In this document: one piece after another, positions 11,049 through 20,978 of the stretch | Numbering within the stretch: position 1 is the stretch's first letter | How the letters are laid out: every line of letters starts with the position of its first letter | From: Psococerastis gibbosa | Taxonomy: Eukaryota > Arthropoda > Insecta > Psocodea > Psocidae | Assembly (NCBI GenBank): GCA_963971405.1 | Contig: OZ020492.1 | Span: 19,436,204-19,500,203 of the forward strand | Reading direction: 5' to 3' | Length of the DNA stretch: 64,000 bases | Notes under the pieces: model-generated | The model's input: the letters and a program-made list of their open reading frames with translations, nothing else | Told to the model about the DNA's origin: nothing | Databases searched by the model: none | Program-made: the position numbers and the translations under genes

Positions 11049-11996
11049 ATGTACCAACCTAATACTTCAGTGAGTAACACTCGCACTCCCCAAGTGCGTT
11101 TTAACGAGGCTTATCAAATGGCTATTGGCGCAAATTGGGGCCTGCCCCCTATTGAACCGACACTCGCTATGGAGCGGTCAGGCATCTATAGGGAAAAAAG
11201 AGTGTTGATGAGGGAGAACGCACGCCTGCAGGCTGAACTTTCTGAGGCCCGAAACCTTTTGGTCGAAGCGAACAAAAGGGAAGTAAAGCTGAAGGCAGAA
11301 ATAGTGGAACTTGTTGCAGTTTGCCCTGCAAATACTAGTACATCGCAAAACACTGTAGGCGGCTTGAGTGATTGTCTATCTCCCATCGAACCCGTGCGAC
11401 CCCAACACCAACTGGGTAGTCACATCGAAGAATACAACCTCGATAGGGTGCATTATATGTTATATACGCCTGGGATTGGTTATAGTAAAAAGTCAAGAAA
11501 ACTAATTCTTCTTGCTGACGAACAGGGAGCAGGTATCGCTCATCCATTGGCCTGTAACCTGAAAGATACAGAAGTACGCAGTGTTATCCAAATTGGGTCT
11601 TCTATTGACAAGTTAACAGCAGGCATACCACGGCTAGTAAGTGACCTGAAGCTCGACAAAGAGGATCATCTTGTCATCTTTGGGGGTACTGTGGACCTCC
11701 AAAAAGTGCAGATTCCACTGTTTGACGATGCTTTGAATAACATCACCCAGGCTTGCAATAAAACTAACATTGCTGTTGTTAAGGTACCATGGCATAGATA
11801 TCAGTCTTCTGAGAGAGTTATGAGGAAGAGATTCTTCAACAATGAACTGGATAAGTGGGGGTTAAATAGTAACGTACACGTTATCAAATTATCCGTGTAT
11901 GACTTTGATATGAATGGGAAAACGTTTTCAGACACAGGAAAGTTGGCAGTTGCCAAGCAAATTATACGTAGCTTCATTTCAGAAACACTAATGTAA
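11049..11996 (+). CDS. Coiled-coil protein with degenerate SGNH-like domain, paralogue-like
   Basis: Intronless ORF of 315 residues from ATG (a GTG lies 6 nt upstream in frame). Residues about 45-95 form a Leu/Glu/Arg-rich coiled coil, then a spacer. The C-terminal part aligns by eye with the 4492-5367 protein: KLILLADEQG against VLILTDSFG, LVIFGGTVDL against IFILAGSNDF, TNIAVVKVPWHRY against TNITVIEVPQRF, and a final GKLAVA against GKLCSA. Block I Ser, block III Asn and the block V dyad are all missing, so it should be catalytically dead. A long uninterrupted frame suggests selection or recent origin. It is followed by AATAAA-like signals (about 12127) and a TGATTC repeat at 12330. Confidence 0.55.
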   Translation: MYQPNTSVSNTRTPQVRFNEAYQMAIGANWGLPPIEPTLAMERSGIYREKRVLMRENARLQAELSEARNLLVEANKREVKLKAEIVELVAVCPANTSTSQNTVGGLSDCLSPIEPVRPQHQLGSHIEEYNLDRVHYMLYTPGIGYSKKSRKLILLADEQGAGIAHPLACNLKDTEVRSVIQIGSSIDKLTAGIPRLVSDLKLDKEDHLVIFGGTVDLQKVQIPLFDDALNNITQACNKTNIAVVKVPWHRYQSSERVMRKRFFNNELDKWGLNSNVHVIKLSVYDFDMNGKTFSDTGKLAVAKQIIRSFISETLM

Positions 11997-12325
11997 ACAG
12001 TGGGGGAAACTACAGAAGAAATAACAGAGGTCTTCATTGCCCCAACAAGCAGACCAGACCTGTTCGGGTTCGGCCGCATTTTTGGAAATATGAATGAAAA
12101 CTCCCACAATCAGGACAAAGTACCTTAATAAACAACCCATAGCTGCTGTTTTAAGGATGCGTGAGCTACTTTAAAAGTAATAATAAACTAATAAATGCAT
12201 ACCGGTACTAAGGTACTAATTACTAAAAATGATGTCTATTTGTTCAATTTGTTCATTTTTTCCACTGTAATTATTGTTTGTTTTAAGTGTTAACAATTGA
12301 AGAGTTCTTATATTTGATCAATATA

Positions 12326-12348
12326 ACTTATTCTGATTCTGATTCTCA
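12326..12348 (+). repeat. Short TTCTGA repeat, LINE-tail-like
   Basis: TATTCTGATTCTGATTCTC lies 330 bp past the SGNH-like stop codon. Short 6-bp arrays like this often end CR1/L2-type LINEs. It hints that the upstream ORF may be carried by a retroposed unit. Confidence 0.35.
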
Positions 12349-12369
12349 ACCTTTAAAGGCGTTTCCTTT

Positions 12370-12935
12370 ACCTACCCACAAACCTCAATGACGCACTAGC
12401 CTCCCATATTTCTATCAACGTGACCTCTGTAATTATTCCCAGTGATTGCTTATAGTTGAAGCGTGGAAATAAAACCGGATTAACCGCCAAAATCATTATT
12501 TTGAGTTATCAGGATTTTTCTATGCCATAACACATGACATCAAATGACACACTTGCCTTGTATTTACCAACTGCAACTACAATTTTGCCACTGTCGCTTG
12601 GTGCTGTATACAGGACATTGCCAAGTCACTTGGATCGTATTTAAGTGATAAAACTAATTTCGAATTTTTAACCCGGTTTTTATTTCCACGCTTCAGTTAT
12701 AAAAAAAATATCGAGGCAGACAATGGGTTAGTAATGACAACTTCCTCATAATTGCCTCTTCATATTAATTTAAACTTTCTGAGCGGGAAAGGATCCTTTC
12801 ATCGTCAATACCCGCAAAACACAAACGTCGCACCTAGTCACACAAATATCGACGTGATCACTAAACTAAATTAAACGTGACTACTCAGTGATAAATTAAC
12901 AGCCCCTCTAATTCTCACAGCAGACAACGTGTTGA
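12370..12935 (+). repeat. Satellite (200-bp family), locus 2, interrupted
   Basis: Blocks CACAAACCTCAATGACGCAC, GACGTGATCAC and CAGCAGACAACGTGTTGAAA match the 6270 array. The first unit is split by a small MITE (12455-12697). Confidence 0.6.
12455..12697. mobile_element. Small TIR element inside the satellite
   Basis: Inverted ends: TTGAAGCGTGGAAATAAAAC on the left; on the right the complement GTTTTTATTTCCACGCTTCA, with one base different. Flanks read TTATA on both sides, so the target duplication could be TA (Tc1/mariner type) or TTATA. No ORF. Confidence 0.6.
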
Positions 12936-12959
12936 AACGACAGCTTGCATCCCAACATT

Positions 12960-13364
12960 GATTTAAGCCTTCTGCAGCCCTATTGTGGCGATTTGGGATT
13001 AACACAATACTGGGGTTCATTTTTTAATACCACAATAGTAACGTGTCACGTGACGGTGTTAAAATATGCGTGGGAAATTCAAGTTAATAAATTAGTGGAA
13101 GTGAATGGTTCCATTGTTTTTTTAATTGAAGGGAATTAAAATGTACAGGTAGAATTTTTATAGTTAGAATTATAATAAGAATTTTAATTAATGCGTCTAC
13201 GTCTAAGGGTGAAAAAATTTAAAAATCACCCAAAATATAGCCGAAGATTAATTTATAAATTTGAATTTCGCGCACATTTTGCACTCATTTGTTTAAAACA
13301 ATGAATAAACCCCGGTATTATGTTAATCCAAAATCGACTGGTATCTGTACTTGGTTAAGTCATG
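12960..13364. other. No gene seen
   Basis: AT-rich spacer. The ORF at 12945-13139 has no recognisable feature. Confidence 0.35.
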
Positions 13365-13511
13365 CTTTCGCCTGTTTCATTGCGTTAATGGTAAGCTTGC
13401 CCAGCCTGCCCATTATCGCTAGTAGACCGTGTAGGTTGACATTGAGAACGTATACCAGTTTGCCAATGGCCAAAAATTCATACGGAAACAATACAAATAA
13501 TGTCCGAAATC
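13365..13511 (+). repeat. Repeat L, left half
   Basis: Matches 62040-62200 (TGCTTTCGCCTGTTTCATTG, GTGTAGGTTGACATTGAGAA, TTTGCCAATGGCCAAAAATT). It stops at the hAT insertion and resumes at 14689. Confidence 0.7.
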
Positions 13512-14688
13512 CAGTGGCGGCGCTAGAAATTTTAAGGTGGGGGCCGGGGGGGGGGGGAGGCATGACTTCTATCTGGGGGGCCAATGAAAAAACAAAACAC
13601 TTTTCATTGGGAGTAGCATTGGCGTAAATTCCCAAAATTACTGGGGGGGGGGCTTTAGGACCCCAAGACATTGATTCATTACTCATTCACTGCTGAAGTC
13701 TGCCCAGCAAATATTATGACTTTACTATTACTTAAATTTTCTTTTTTTAATGCGTATGAAATATACCATTGCATATATATAACAAGAAAAAAAGCGGTAA
13801 ATGGGCCCAAATTAGTGAGGTATTGCGCAAATTATATTCTGGGAAGAGGGGGAACCGGGGGTCTCTCCCGGAGAAAAAAATTGAGAAATAGGCCTAAATT
13901 AGTGAGGATTTACGGATTTTGCTAGAAGTACAGTTGAGATTTTACCGACGAATAAACCTGCCACTCAGGGGGGGGGGGGGAGGGGCGGGGGTCTCCCCCG
14001 GAGAAAAGTTCGAAAAAATAGGTCAGAAGTATTGGGGTTTTTAACCATTTTGAGTACCTAATTTATTTTTGTGAAAGTAATTAGTCGCCACTATGTTGAT
14101 TTTTTTTCATGATGTCTTTCATGTGAAATAGGCATACCAATAATTAATTTCCCTTTCGATATTGTGGATACAGGATACTATGCCGTTCGCCCCCATAATG
14201 TCTTTTTCACCAGAAATCCTGGGGGATGCTACGGGTGCCCTATCTACGCCAATGGGGAGCAAGTAACTTGTTACCAAGGACTTGCACATGAACAAATACA
14301 AGTATCCCTCCTTCGACAACACTGACAGTAACACAAGAACAGCAACAGACAGGACAATTATAAGACTATGGACCAGGGACGAACTCCACAAATTACAGTA
14401 ATGAATTAGGTAGGCTATATTTAGGTATTGAGTGCTACCCTCACACGCCGCGGGCATGAGGGGGCACTTCAACTGTATTTGTATTTGGTTGAAATTGTTT
14501 AAGGAAAAATACACGGTTATTTATTTATTTATTTTATACCAGTTGTGTCGGACTTTTTTGAAGTACAATAATTCTTCAATTTAACAAAATGTCAAATATC
14601 TCAAAAGTGGGGGCCCTGGGGGAGCCGGAGAAACTGTTGGGGCGGGGCAGGCCCCCCCCCCCCGGGCACCCCCGTAGCGCCGCCACTG
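13512..14688. mobile_element. hAT-type non-autonomous element, 1.18 kb
   Basis: Ends CAGTGGCGGCGCTAG and GTAGCGCCGCCACTG are inverted repeats of hAT type. The flanks CCGAAATC (13504-13511) and CCAAAATC (14689-14696) are an 8-bp target duplication with one change. Joining the flanks restores repeat L as seen at 62200. Poly(G) runs lie near 13547, 13640, 13970 and poly(C) near 14653. ORFs inside (13289-13627, 13360-13686, 14119-14514) show no transposase motif. Confidence 0.8.
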
Positions 14689-14775
14689 CCAAAATCTGTG
14701 GGGTCGATGGCATTGGACAAGGGACCTATGGGCCACTATATAAGTAGGCATGGGTCCATAAAAACTCCGTCAAAA
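14689..14775 (+). repeat. Repeat L, right half
   Basis: Continues repeat L after the hAT insertion: GGACAAGGGACCTATGGGCC, then GGGTCCATAAAAA. Confidence 0.7.
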
Positions 14776-14799
14776 CAATTGCGACTAATCCAACATCGC

Positions 14800-15010
14800 C
14801 ATAATAGAGCAGCTGAGCGGAACGCGGTAGCCTCCTCTCTTCTTCATGACCACGCTCCAGTTGTCACAAAATTATCGATGTCATCTCTAACATAAATCAA
14901 CCGTGACTGCTCAGTGTTAATTAACAACACCTGCTACTCTCATGGCAGCCAACGTGTTTGAAACCGCAAAGTTCTAATAATTGCGTCTGAATATTGATTT
15001 GAACCGTTTT
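14800..15010 (+). repeat. Satellite (200-bp family), locus 3
   Basis: A single diverged unit, recognised by CATGGCAGCCAACGTGTTTG, the TGTCATCTCTAACAT region and the following TTGATTTGAACCGTTTT. Confidence 0.5.
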
Positions 15011-15036
15011 CCCCCTCAATACATTTGAGTTGAGAT

Positions 15037-15545
15037 TTGAGATTTCAACAGATTTACACGTTTTGAGGTCCCAGAAACCAAAAATTGTACTAAATGTCTG
15101 TCAGTCTGCCGCTCTGTCTGTTCATCGATTTGAGGACAAACTACTCGGTGGATTTGGATGAAATTTGGCATGTAGGCTTACAAAAATCATGCCTCAGAAT
15201 AATTTTATTTTTATTTTGGGCTAACTCAATTTGATGGGGTTTAGTCTCAAAAAACGTCAACAAAAAAATTATTTCTAAAAAACGGCTACAACGATTTCTT
15301 TTAAATTCAGATATATACAGGTAGTAGTCGCTATTAATCTTATCAATAAAGTGCAGGGGGTCGCTTGCCCCTCGATAATTTGCTTCTGGGGGTAAAAAAA
15401 TTAAAATAAGTCAATTTTCATGAAAAATGGCTAAAAAATAATTTTTCTGTGGAACCTTTCTATCAATGTTTTCTATCTTTAGGCAAGTTTTAGGTATTAA
15501 ATTGAGTAACAAAACAGGACAGGTTGCTTTCCGCAAAAGATATTG
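15037..15545 (+). mobile_element. Repeat A copy 3, partial
   Basis: Has the interior from GAGATTTCAACAGATTTACA through the TCTG block, GCAGGGGGTCGCTTGCCCC and ACAGGTTGCTTTCCG, but lacks both termini and the poly(G) part. Confidence 0.65.
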
Positions 15546-15832
15546 GGATCTATGCAAAAAAATTCACCGGACTGGATGAGTTTCACATTTTATAGGGAAC
15601 GTCCTTAGTTTTGCGTTTATAAACATAAGAACAGTTATAGTCAAAATGTGAATACTTTTCGAGACATCAAAGGGTGATATTGAAATAAAATTGAAACGTT
15701 TTAATTTTAGGTAAATTTAACATTATTTTTATATCCCCTTATATTATTTTACTATATATTATACACATTAAGTTATTTTTTTATGCCTATATTTATTGAG
15801 ATAAAAATTTCCTTCAACTCTAGTAACGAGTT

Positions 15833-15993
15833 TGCTGTAGAGTAGTGGAACGGCCTCTGGCTTTCACCCGAAAGGTTGTTGGTTCGAGTCCCACATTTGC
15901 TACATTTTCTGGCCATGCTTCGGAGGGCATGAAAAGCAGGTGGTCCCGGGCTTTCCTAGTTGAGTGTAAGATAAGCTCTAACTCCTCTAGGTT
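15833..15993 (+). repeat. SINE B, plus-strand unit of an inverted pair
   Basis: tRNA-type head: GTAGAGTAGTGGAACGG resembles box A and GGTTCGAGTCC is a perfect box B match. The body TCTGGCCATGCTTCGGAGGG and the CGGGCTTTCCTAGTTGAGTG block follow. It lacks the usual tail because it runs into an inverted second head. Confidence 0.75.
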
Positions 15994-16073
15994 GAATGAA
16001 AATATAGCAAGTGTGGGACTCGAACCAACAACCTTTCGGGTGAGAGTTGGAGTCCGTTCCACTACTCTACACG
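15994..16073 (-). repeat. SINE B, inverted head
   Basis: Complement of the SINE B head, facing the copy at 15833. The arms are about 65 bp, almost perfect, with a spacer near 100 bp. The palindrome gives mirror-image ORFs on both strands at 15820-16138, which are not genes. Confidence 0.75.
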
Positions 16074-16150
16074 TCCATATATCGGGAACCCTTTTTAATT
16101 TTGGGCTTACTCAATTTTGGGGGGTTCTAAGATGTTGACTTCAGGGCGGC
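16074..16150 (+). repeat. Repeat A-derived fragment attached to SINE B
   Basis: ATATATCGGGAACCCTTTTT ... TTTTGGGCTTACTCAATTTT ... GTTCTAAGATGTTG. The same junction with a SINE B head recurs at 22939-23012, so the two loci are copies of one composite. Confidence 0.55.
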
Positions 16151-16345
16151 TTAGTAATAGAACAAAAAGTCAATATTTATGAATTTCAGTAAATATTGAC
16201 TTTTGTTTTATTGCTAAACCAACCTAACGAATATAGCAATAAAGCTATAAACTCAACTATGATAGCTTGTTTTGCATCCTCCAGGAAATGTGTGGGACTC
16301 AAACCACCAACCTTCTGTCTGAGCGTCAGGTCAGAGTACGTACCA
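16151..16345 (-). repeat. SINE B tail-to-tail pair, then a diverged minus copy
   Basis: AGTAATAGAACAAAAAGTCA and the complement TGACTTTTGTTTTATTGCT face each other across about 10 nt (16153-16217). A diverged minus-strand body and head (CTCAAACCACCAACCTTCTG) follows. Confidence 0.55.
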
Positions 16346-16610
16346 TCTGCACTTCTGCTGTTGCATTCATTAACATATTTTTTTGTAACGAATATGCATA
16401 AAAAAGACGTTTGGAATGATATTTTCTATACCGTTCCTTTTATAAATTAAAAATGAAAATGATTTTCGCATGGAATAATATACTCATTCATCCACATTTC
16501 TCTCTGCTTCGGAATAAAGTCGGAATTTCAGAAATTCTGTCATTTGCATTATTTAATTTATTTCTCAGTTTCCTTTGTAAGTGCAATAAATGTTTAATAA
16601 AATTCCTCTC

Positions 16611-16996
16611 TTAAGATGATATGTATGCTACGTAGAAAATTGACACCTCTAATCCGTTTTTTCCTTTATTAAATTATGAAATATTAAAGATTTGGCTCAT
16701 TTAAGTTGTAAAGGACTACTTTAAGCATCATATAATGAAGTATTTTTCATTTTTGCTACAGTAGCTCTTTTATGAAAATTATTGGGGTCTACAATTTCAG
16801 ATAAAAATGAACTGATGGAGAAACACCAAAAATTAAAAATACCCTAATTAGCTTATATGATGTATAGTGGTAGTCTTCTGCAATTCACATCTACAACCCA
16901 ATCTTTACATGCTCTCTTAATATTATTAAATAAAAAATAAAAAATAAACAAAAACGACGGATTTTGGTTTTCTAATTCTCTGCTAAACATATCCTT
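16611..16996. mobile_element. TTAA-target palindromic element, copy 1
   Basis: Starts at TTAA and then GATGATATGTATGCTACGTAG. The two halves are rough complements (AAAGATTTGGCTCATTTAAG on the left; CTTATATGATGTATAGTGGT and beyond on the right). Same family as 20979 and 23165. Confidence 0.5.
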
Positions 16997-17261
16997 ATAA
17001 TTATCATCATTACCATATTGTAAAAACATGCGATAAATAAATAAATAATAATTACAACAAATAAAATTATAATTATCTTGGGGAAAAGGCTAATTAGTGG
17101 TATTTTCTTTAATTTTGTGTTTTATTATTGTTATACGAGTAGAATGTTTAATTAAATAATTAACTACTTTTTTGTATGTTAAATTTTCCTGTATCGCACT
17201 CATAGTATCATTGGAAGAAAGCACTTTGGAATTCAAGTACCGTATTGAAGATTGTCAGGAC

Positions 17262-17340
17262 ATGTGGAGTAGGGGTATTGGACTCTGACTTTCACCCGAA
17301 AAGTTGTTGGTTCGAGTTCTACACTTGCTACATTTTTCGG
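17262..17340 (+). repeat. SINE B head fragment
   Basis: ATGTGGAGTAGGGGTATTGG, then GACTTTCACCCGAAAAGTTG and GGTTCGAGTTC. Ends soon after ACACTTGCTACATTTTTC. Confidence 0.65.
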
Positions 17341-17549
17341 TAATAATGTGGTGGAGAGACAGTAGGCATGTTGTAGTAATGGAAAACAAAACTGCCATGG
17401 CAGGCCAGCAACAGGTACTGATACTAGTCCGTGTATGTACTCAATGTACTGTATAGACAGAACTGTATTTTTAACATTTTTAATATTATTATTATTAATT
17501 TCTTTAGATGGTTCAATTTTCAGATGCTGGATCGCTTCGGCGCTATGTG

Positions 17550-17702
17550 TTACTCATATTTATGGAAGACCCGGCGCGGCGGTGACGTCACAAAATCTGC
17601 AGTCATGTCCCAGCCATTCGCGGAGTGTCGATACTCTTATTGGGGCGCGAACGCGACAGTCATTCATGAAGTCGCCACCGGGTCTTCCATAAGTATGAAT
17701 AA
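17550..17702. mobile_element. CpG-rich MITE of about 153 bp
   Basis: Inverted ends TTACTCATATTTATGGAAGA and CCATAAGTATGAATAA with further pairing through GACCCGG. The interior is much richer in CG than its surroundings. Two overlapping ORFs here lack a motif. The target duplication is unclear (TTA/TAA possible). Confidence 0.5.
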
Positions 17703-17799
17703 AAAATATTGCCTAATGGGCAGGGGCTATTAGCCTCAGACCAGCGTGTGCCAAACTTTTCTCGCCTTAAACCAAGCAAATGCAAAGGCGTGAATTATC

Positions 17800-18265
17800 C
17801 ATAATTTTTTCAAAAAATAATTTTATGCTCAAAACGTAATCTTTGATTTGGAAAGCATCTGGTTCAGCTTTTTTACTCTATTTATCACCAAATACCTGAA
17901 GTAAGACAGCATCGATAGAACGGTTCCACAGAAAAATTATTTTTTAGTCATTTTCCGTGTAAAAAGGGGCATGCGACCCATTGCGGTTTATTAACATTAA
18001 TAACAACTACAAAATATGTGAATTGAAAGAAAATAGTTGCAGGTAGTTTTGAGTAAAAGTTTTTAATCGTTTTATTTTGGATATATCCCAAAAAACCTCC
18101 ATTGAAAATTTCATCAAATACCCCGAATAGGTTGCCCAAAACTCAAGGAACAGACAGACAGAGACATTTCGTTCCTGGCACCTGAAACCAATGAAATGTT
18201 GAAATGGAAAATTTCGAACATTACAAAGCTTCCTTATACTCATGTGTAAATAGGAAAGCAATAAT
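17800..18265 (-). mobile_element. Repeat A copy 4, old and truncated
   Basis: Diverged reversed copy. The right border CATGTGTAAATAGGAAAGCA is recognisable, as are CATCGATAGAACGGTTCC and ACAGACAGACAGAGACATTT. The poly(G) end is missing. Confidence 0.6.
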
Positions 18266-19003
18266 TGTTCAATGTTTATTAACGATGAATGACTAGATGA
18301 AATGTAGGTAGTTCTAATGTCAATTAGAAAAATATCGAGGATTTTGTTTTCTAAGGGGTGTGTGAGCCCTACAGTCAATATGGCCTATTAAGGGTTTTCC
18401 CCTCCCACAGACCATGTGTCAAAAGTGGAATCGGGCGGATATTACAGTCCTCCGTCACGTTTTACGTCGAAAGCGTAGCTGTCAGCCATGTTACTTTACT
18501 CGTCAACAAGTATAAACCCTTGATGAGATGTCAAACCGCAGTGTCCTTTTTCTTGTTCAAAGCGAAAAAATGTAGAATTTTTTTAAAAACTTGTATGAAG
18601 CTGCCTTAGGCGTCGTTACAGAAAAATTATTATTTTCTTATTTTTTTCATTATTCATGATGTTTTTGAGCCATTTATGGAGGAAAATATATTTTAAAAAT
18701 GCTTAGAATTATGATTTAATTATTTTCTATCATAAAAGTCTTCTGGCAGAACGTCAGGAAAGAGAAATGTGTCAAACAAGTTTCATTGAGAGAAGTGTCT
18801 TTGCTATATTTGCTGTAAAGAAAAAAAAAGAATGAAAGGTTTTCAAAATGGATGGCTTATCAGGGTGAATGTTGCGAGCTTTGAGTCAAAGCTGACAAGA
18901 GTAAGTAGAAATTGTCTTTTCGGAAATCTTGCAGCTGGAGTGTTCCTTTGAATAATTTCTTTGCCGCGTCAGCGATTGCTGGATTGCTTGCATTTTCACA
19001 TAC
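18266..19003. other. No gene seen
   Basis: No repeat or coding unit identified before the exon candidate that begins at 19004. The plus ORF at 18358-18609 has no domain I know. Confidence 0.35.
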
Positions 19004-19160
19004 CTTTGAATATTGCCATTGTTCAATAGCCTTAGCTTAGAGATATCAGATTCCATTCGAGTCGATTCCAGAATGGAGTATTTCCTTTTCATTACGGAGT
19101 ATTTGGCCATCGCTTTTATCGGTTTAGATTGATACGCGTCGTACATTTCATTAGCTTGGA
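19004..19160 (-). CDS. Internal exon candidate, 157 bp, unidentified protein
   Basis: On the minus strand a strong acceptor (a pyrimidine stretch, then TTTTTTTAG) precedes TCCAAGCTAATGAAATG, and the exon ends at AAAG before GTATGTG. The frame is open throughout and enters and leaves with split codons of the same kind (2 nt completing a codon at the start, 2 nt left at the end). It reads QANEMYDAYQSKPIKAMAKY and continues as a basic, helical, coiled-coil-like segment ending LRLLNNGNIQ. I do not recognise the family. No partner exon could be found in the surrounding repeat DNA, so introns would have to be long. Confidence 0.4.
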
Positions 19161-19239
19161 CTAAAAAAATTGTAGATGGAAAAATTTATAAAAAAAGGGG
19201 TAAGATTGGATATGACATAATTTGCTTTAGTCTCTTTAG

Positions 19240-19365
19240 ACCTAGAGGATAGTTAAGGAGACTGGGGTGAGGGGCACTCGCTACTGACGATTTTATTCTA
19301 TACTTTCTTGTACTTGTATGGTATTGTATATTGTAACAGAAATATATTTATTTATTTATTTATTT
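19240..19365 (+). repeat. LINE 3' end fragment with TTTA tail
   Basis: TGTATTGTATATTGTAACAG and AAATATATTTATTTATTTA closely resemble the small insertion at 47408-47480. Only the 3' untranslated tail is present. Confidence 0.45.
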
Positions 19366-19959
19366 AAGAAGGTTTTTTTCTATTAATTCGTCGGATGGTC
19401 AAAAATAAACTTTCTTCCGCAGTGTATTCCTTACAAACCCAGTGTAGATCTTATAAACAAACATGTCAGATCCAAACTTAACTTGTTCCACAATAAAAGC
19501 TTAAGGGTCTAAGGGTATCTATACCGATTCCGAGTAAAATCGAGTCTTTTGATCCGATTTGATACTCGTAACGAAACCTTCCGATTCCGTACTCAATTCA
19601 GAAATCGAGTAATTTTCGGAATTGAACGTCCCTAATTGTGTTGTAGTTTCCGACTGTACAGGATTATGAACTATTGCTCTGTTGAGAAACCTGTCTAGTG
19701 TTTTTTTTTTCTTTTTCATTTTTTTCATCTTCATATAAATATATCCGAACAGCCTCTTGAGGTAATACGTGTGCTGATTTACAACGGGTTCCCGATCCTA
19801 CAAGTACAGCAATATACGAGCTATGCCACCGAGGGCCTTATTTCATTAACAATTTACCACGATTAAAATTAATTAACACTATTCATTAATGCAAAGCAAT
19901 GCACTCCTATTCTATTGGGACAGCGTGGACGCCAAATTGCATTGATGCAATGCGTTACG
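19366..19959. other. No gene seen
   Basis: Spacer. A run of T/C at 19700 gives a Lys/Met-rich minus ORF without meaning. Confidence 0.35.
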
Positions 19960-20895
19960 GCACAGGGTTGGCGATATTGTTACCGAAAAGTCATTAATAA
20001 AATGTGCATGCATAGTGGCAAATGCGAGTTTATGCAAATTGGCAGAGGTCGAAAAATACCGGCAGCTTACATATTAAATGCTCAATCCCTTCAACGCAGC
20101 ATTTCAATCAAGGATCTTGGAATCACCCTTAGAGAAGACTTAAGCTTCAGTTCACACATTAAAAATACTATAAAAATAAGCTTTATAACAAGAATCTGTC
20201 ACAACTTCCATAATACTGACACGTTTAAGCTATTATAATTCGCATTGGTTAGATCTAAACTGGAATATGGGCCAGTAGTGTGGAACCCTAGTGCAATTAC
20301 CTTACTTATATTTCCGCCTTGGAGCGTGTGCAAAAACGATTTCTCAGATATCTATATTTTTGAAAAAATAAGGTGTATCCACATTATTCGCGCCATCCTG
20401 TCATCAGCACATCAATGATGAATGGGTTTAACTTTTCAACCTTAAAATCTAGGAGAGATGTGTTGGACTGCATGTTTGTGTACAATGTCTTAAACTACTT
20501 AATTGACAGCCCACAAATATTGGAATTATTTCCAATTAGAGTAAACGTGAGGGCCACTCGCTCTCGAGAGTTATTTATATATAATGGTCGCTATGAGAAT
20601 CCTTTAAAGAGGATTTACAAACTATTAATGTATGTGATATTGACGCGTTCTCAATGGGACGTAACCTATTTAAAAATGAGTTATTACTTAAGGTATGGCA
20701 GATCGGGGGACTTTGCATTCAAGTGGTAATGGCAATAGAATGAGAGACTTCGCATGCTTCTGCTTTCTGTTATTATTTCAACTTGAATATGCGGACGTGT
20801 ACCCTGGTGTATTTTGTAAATGTGATCGTTTTGGTTTGTCTTGACAACTGTGATTCACATTATATATCTTATTTATGTATTTATTTATTTAATGC
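19960..20895 (+). pseudogene. CR1/Jockey-like LINE reverse transcriptase, C-terminal remnant
   Basis: Plus-strand pieces in more than one frame read the post-catalytic part of a LINE RT: SIKDLGITLREDLSFSSHI (thumb start), LVRSKLEYGPVVWNPSA, and FSTLKSRRDVLDCMFVYNVL. A TAA and at least one frameshift (about 20230-20370) break it. The YADD core and everything upstream is missing. The sequence ends in a TTTATGTATTTATTTATTTA tail near 20890, typical of a retroposed 3' end. Confidence 0.65.
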
Positions 20896-20978
20896 ATTTT
20901 GTAGTCTGGATAGGATTCTGTAGATGACACCAACACAAACAGTACTAACGCTTAGTAGAATATGAACAACCACATTAA

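Noticed and set aside
15838-15904. tRNA gene
   Set aside because: Box A and box B are present but no acceptor stem or cloverleaf forms, and the sequence recurs with a fixed non-tRNA body; it is a SINE head.
15820-16138. Mirror-image ORFs of about 80-97 codons on both strands
   Set aside because: Produced by the SINE B palindrome; the same peptide appears on both strands because the DNA is self-complementary.
18886-19003. The 3' part of the minus ORF that holds the 19004 exon
   Set aside because: Lies beyond a good GTATGT donor, so probably intron.
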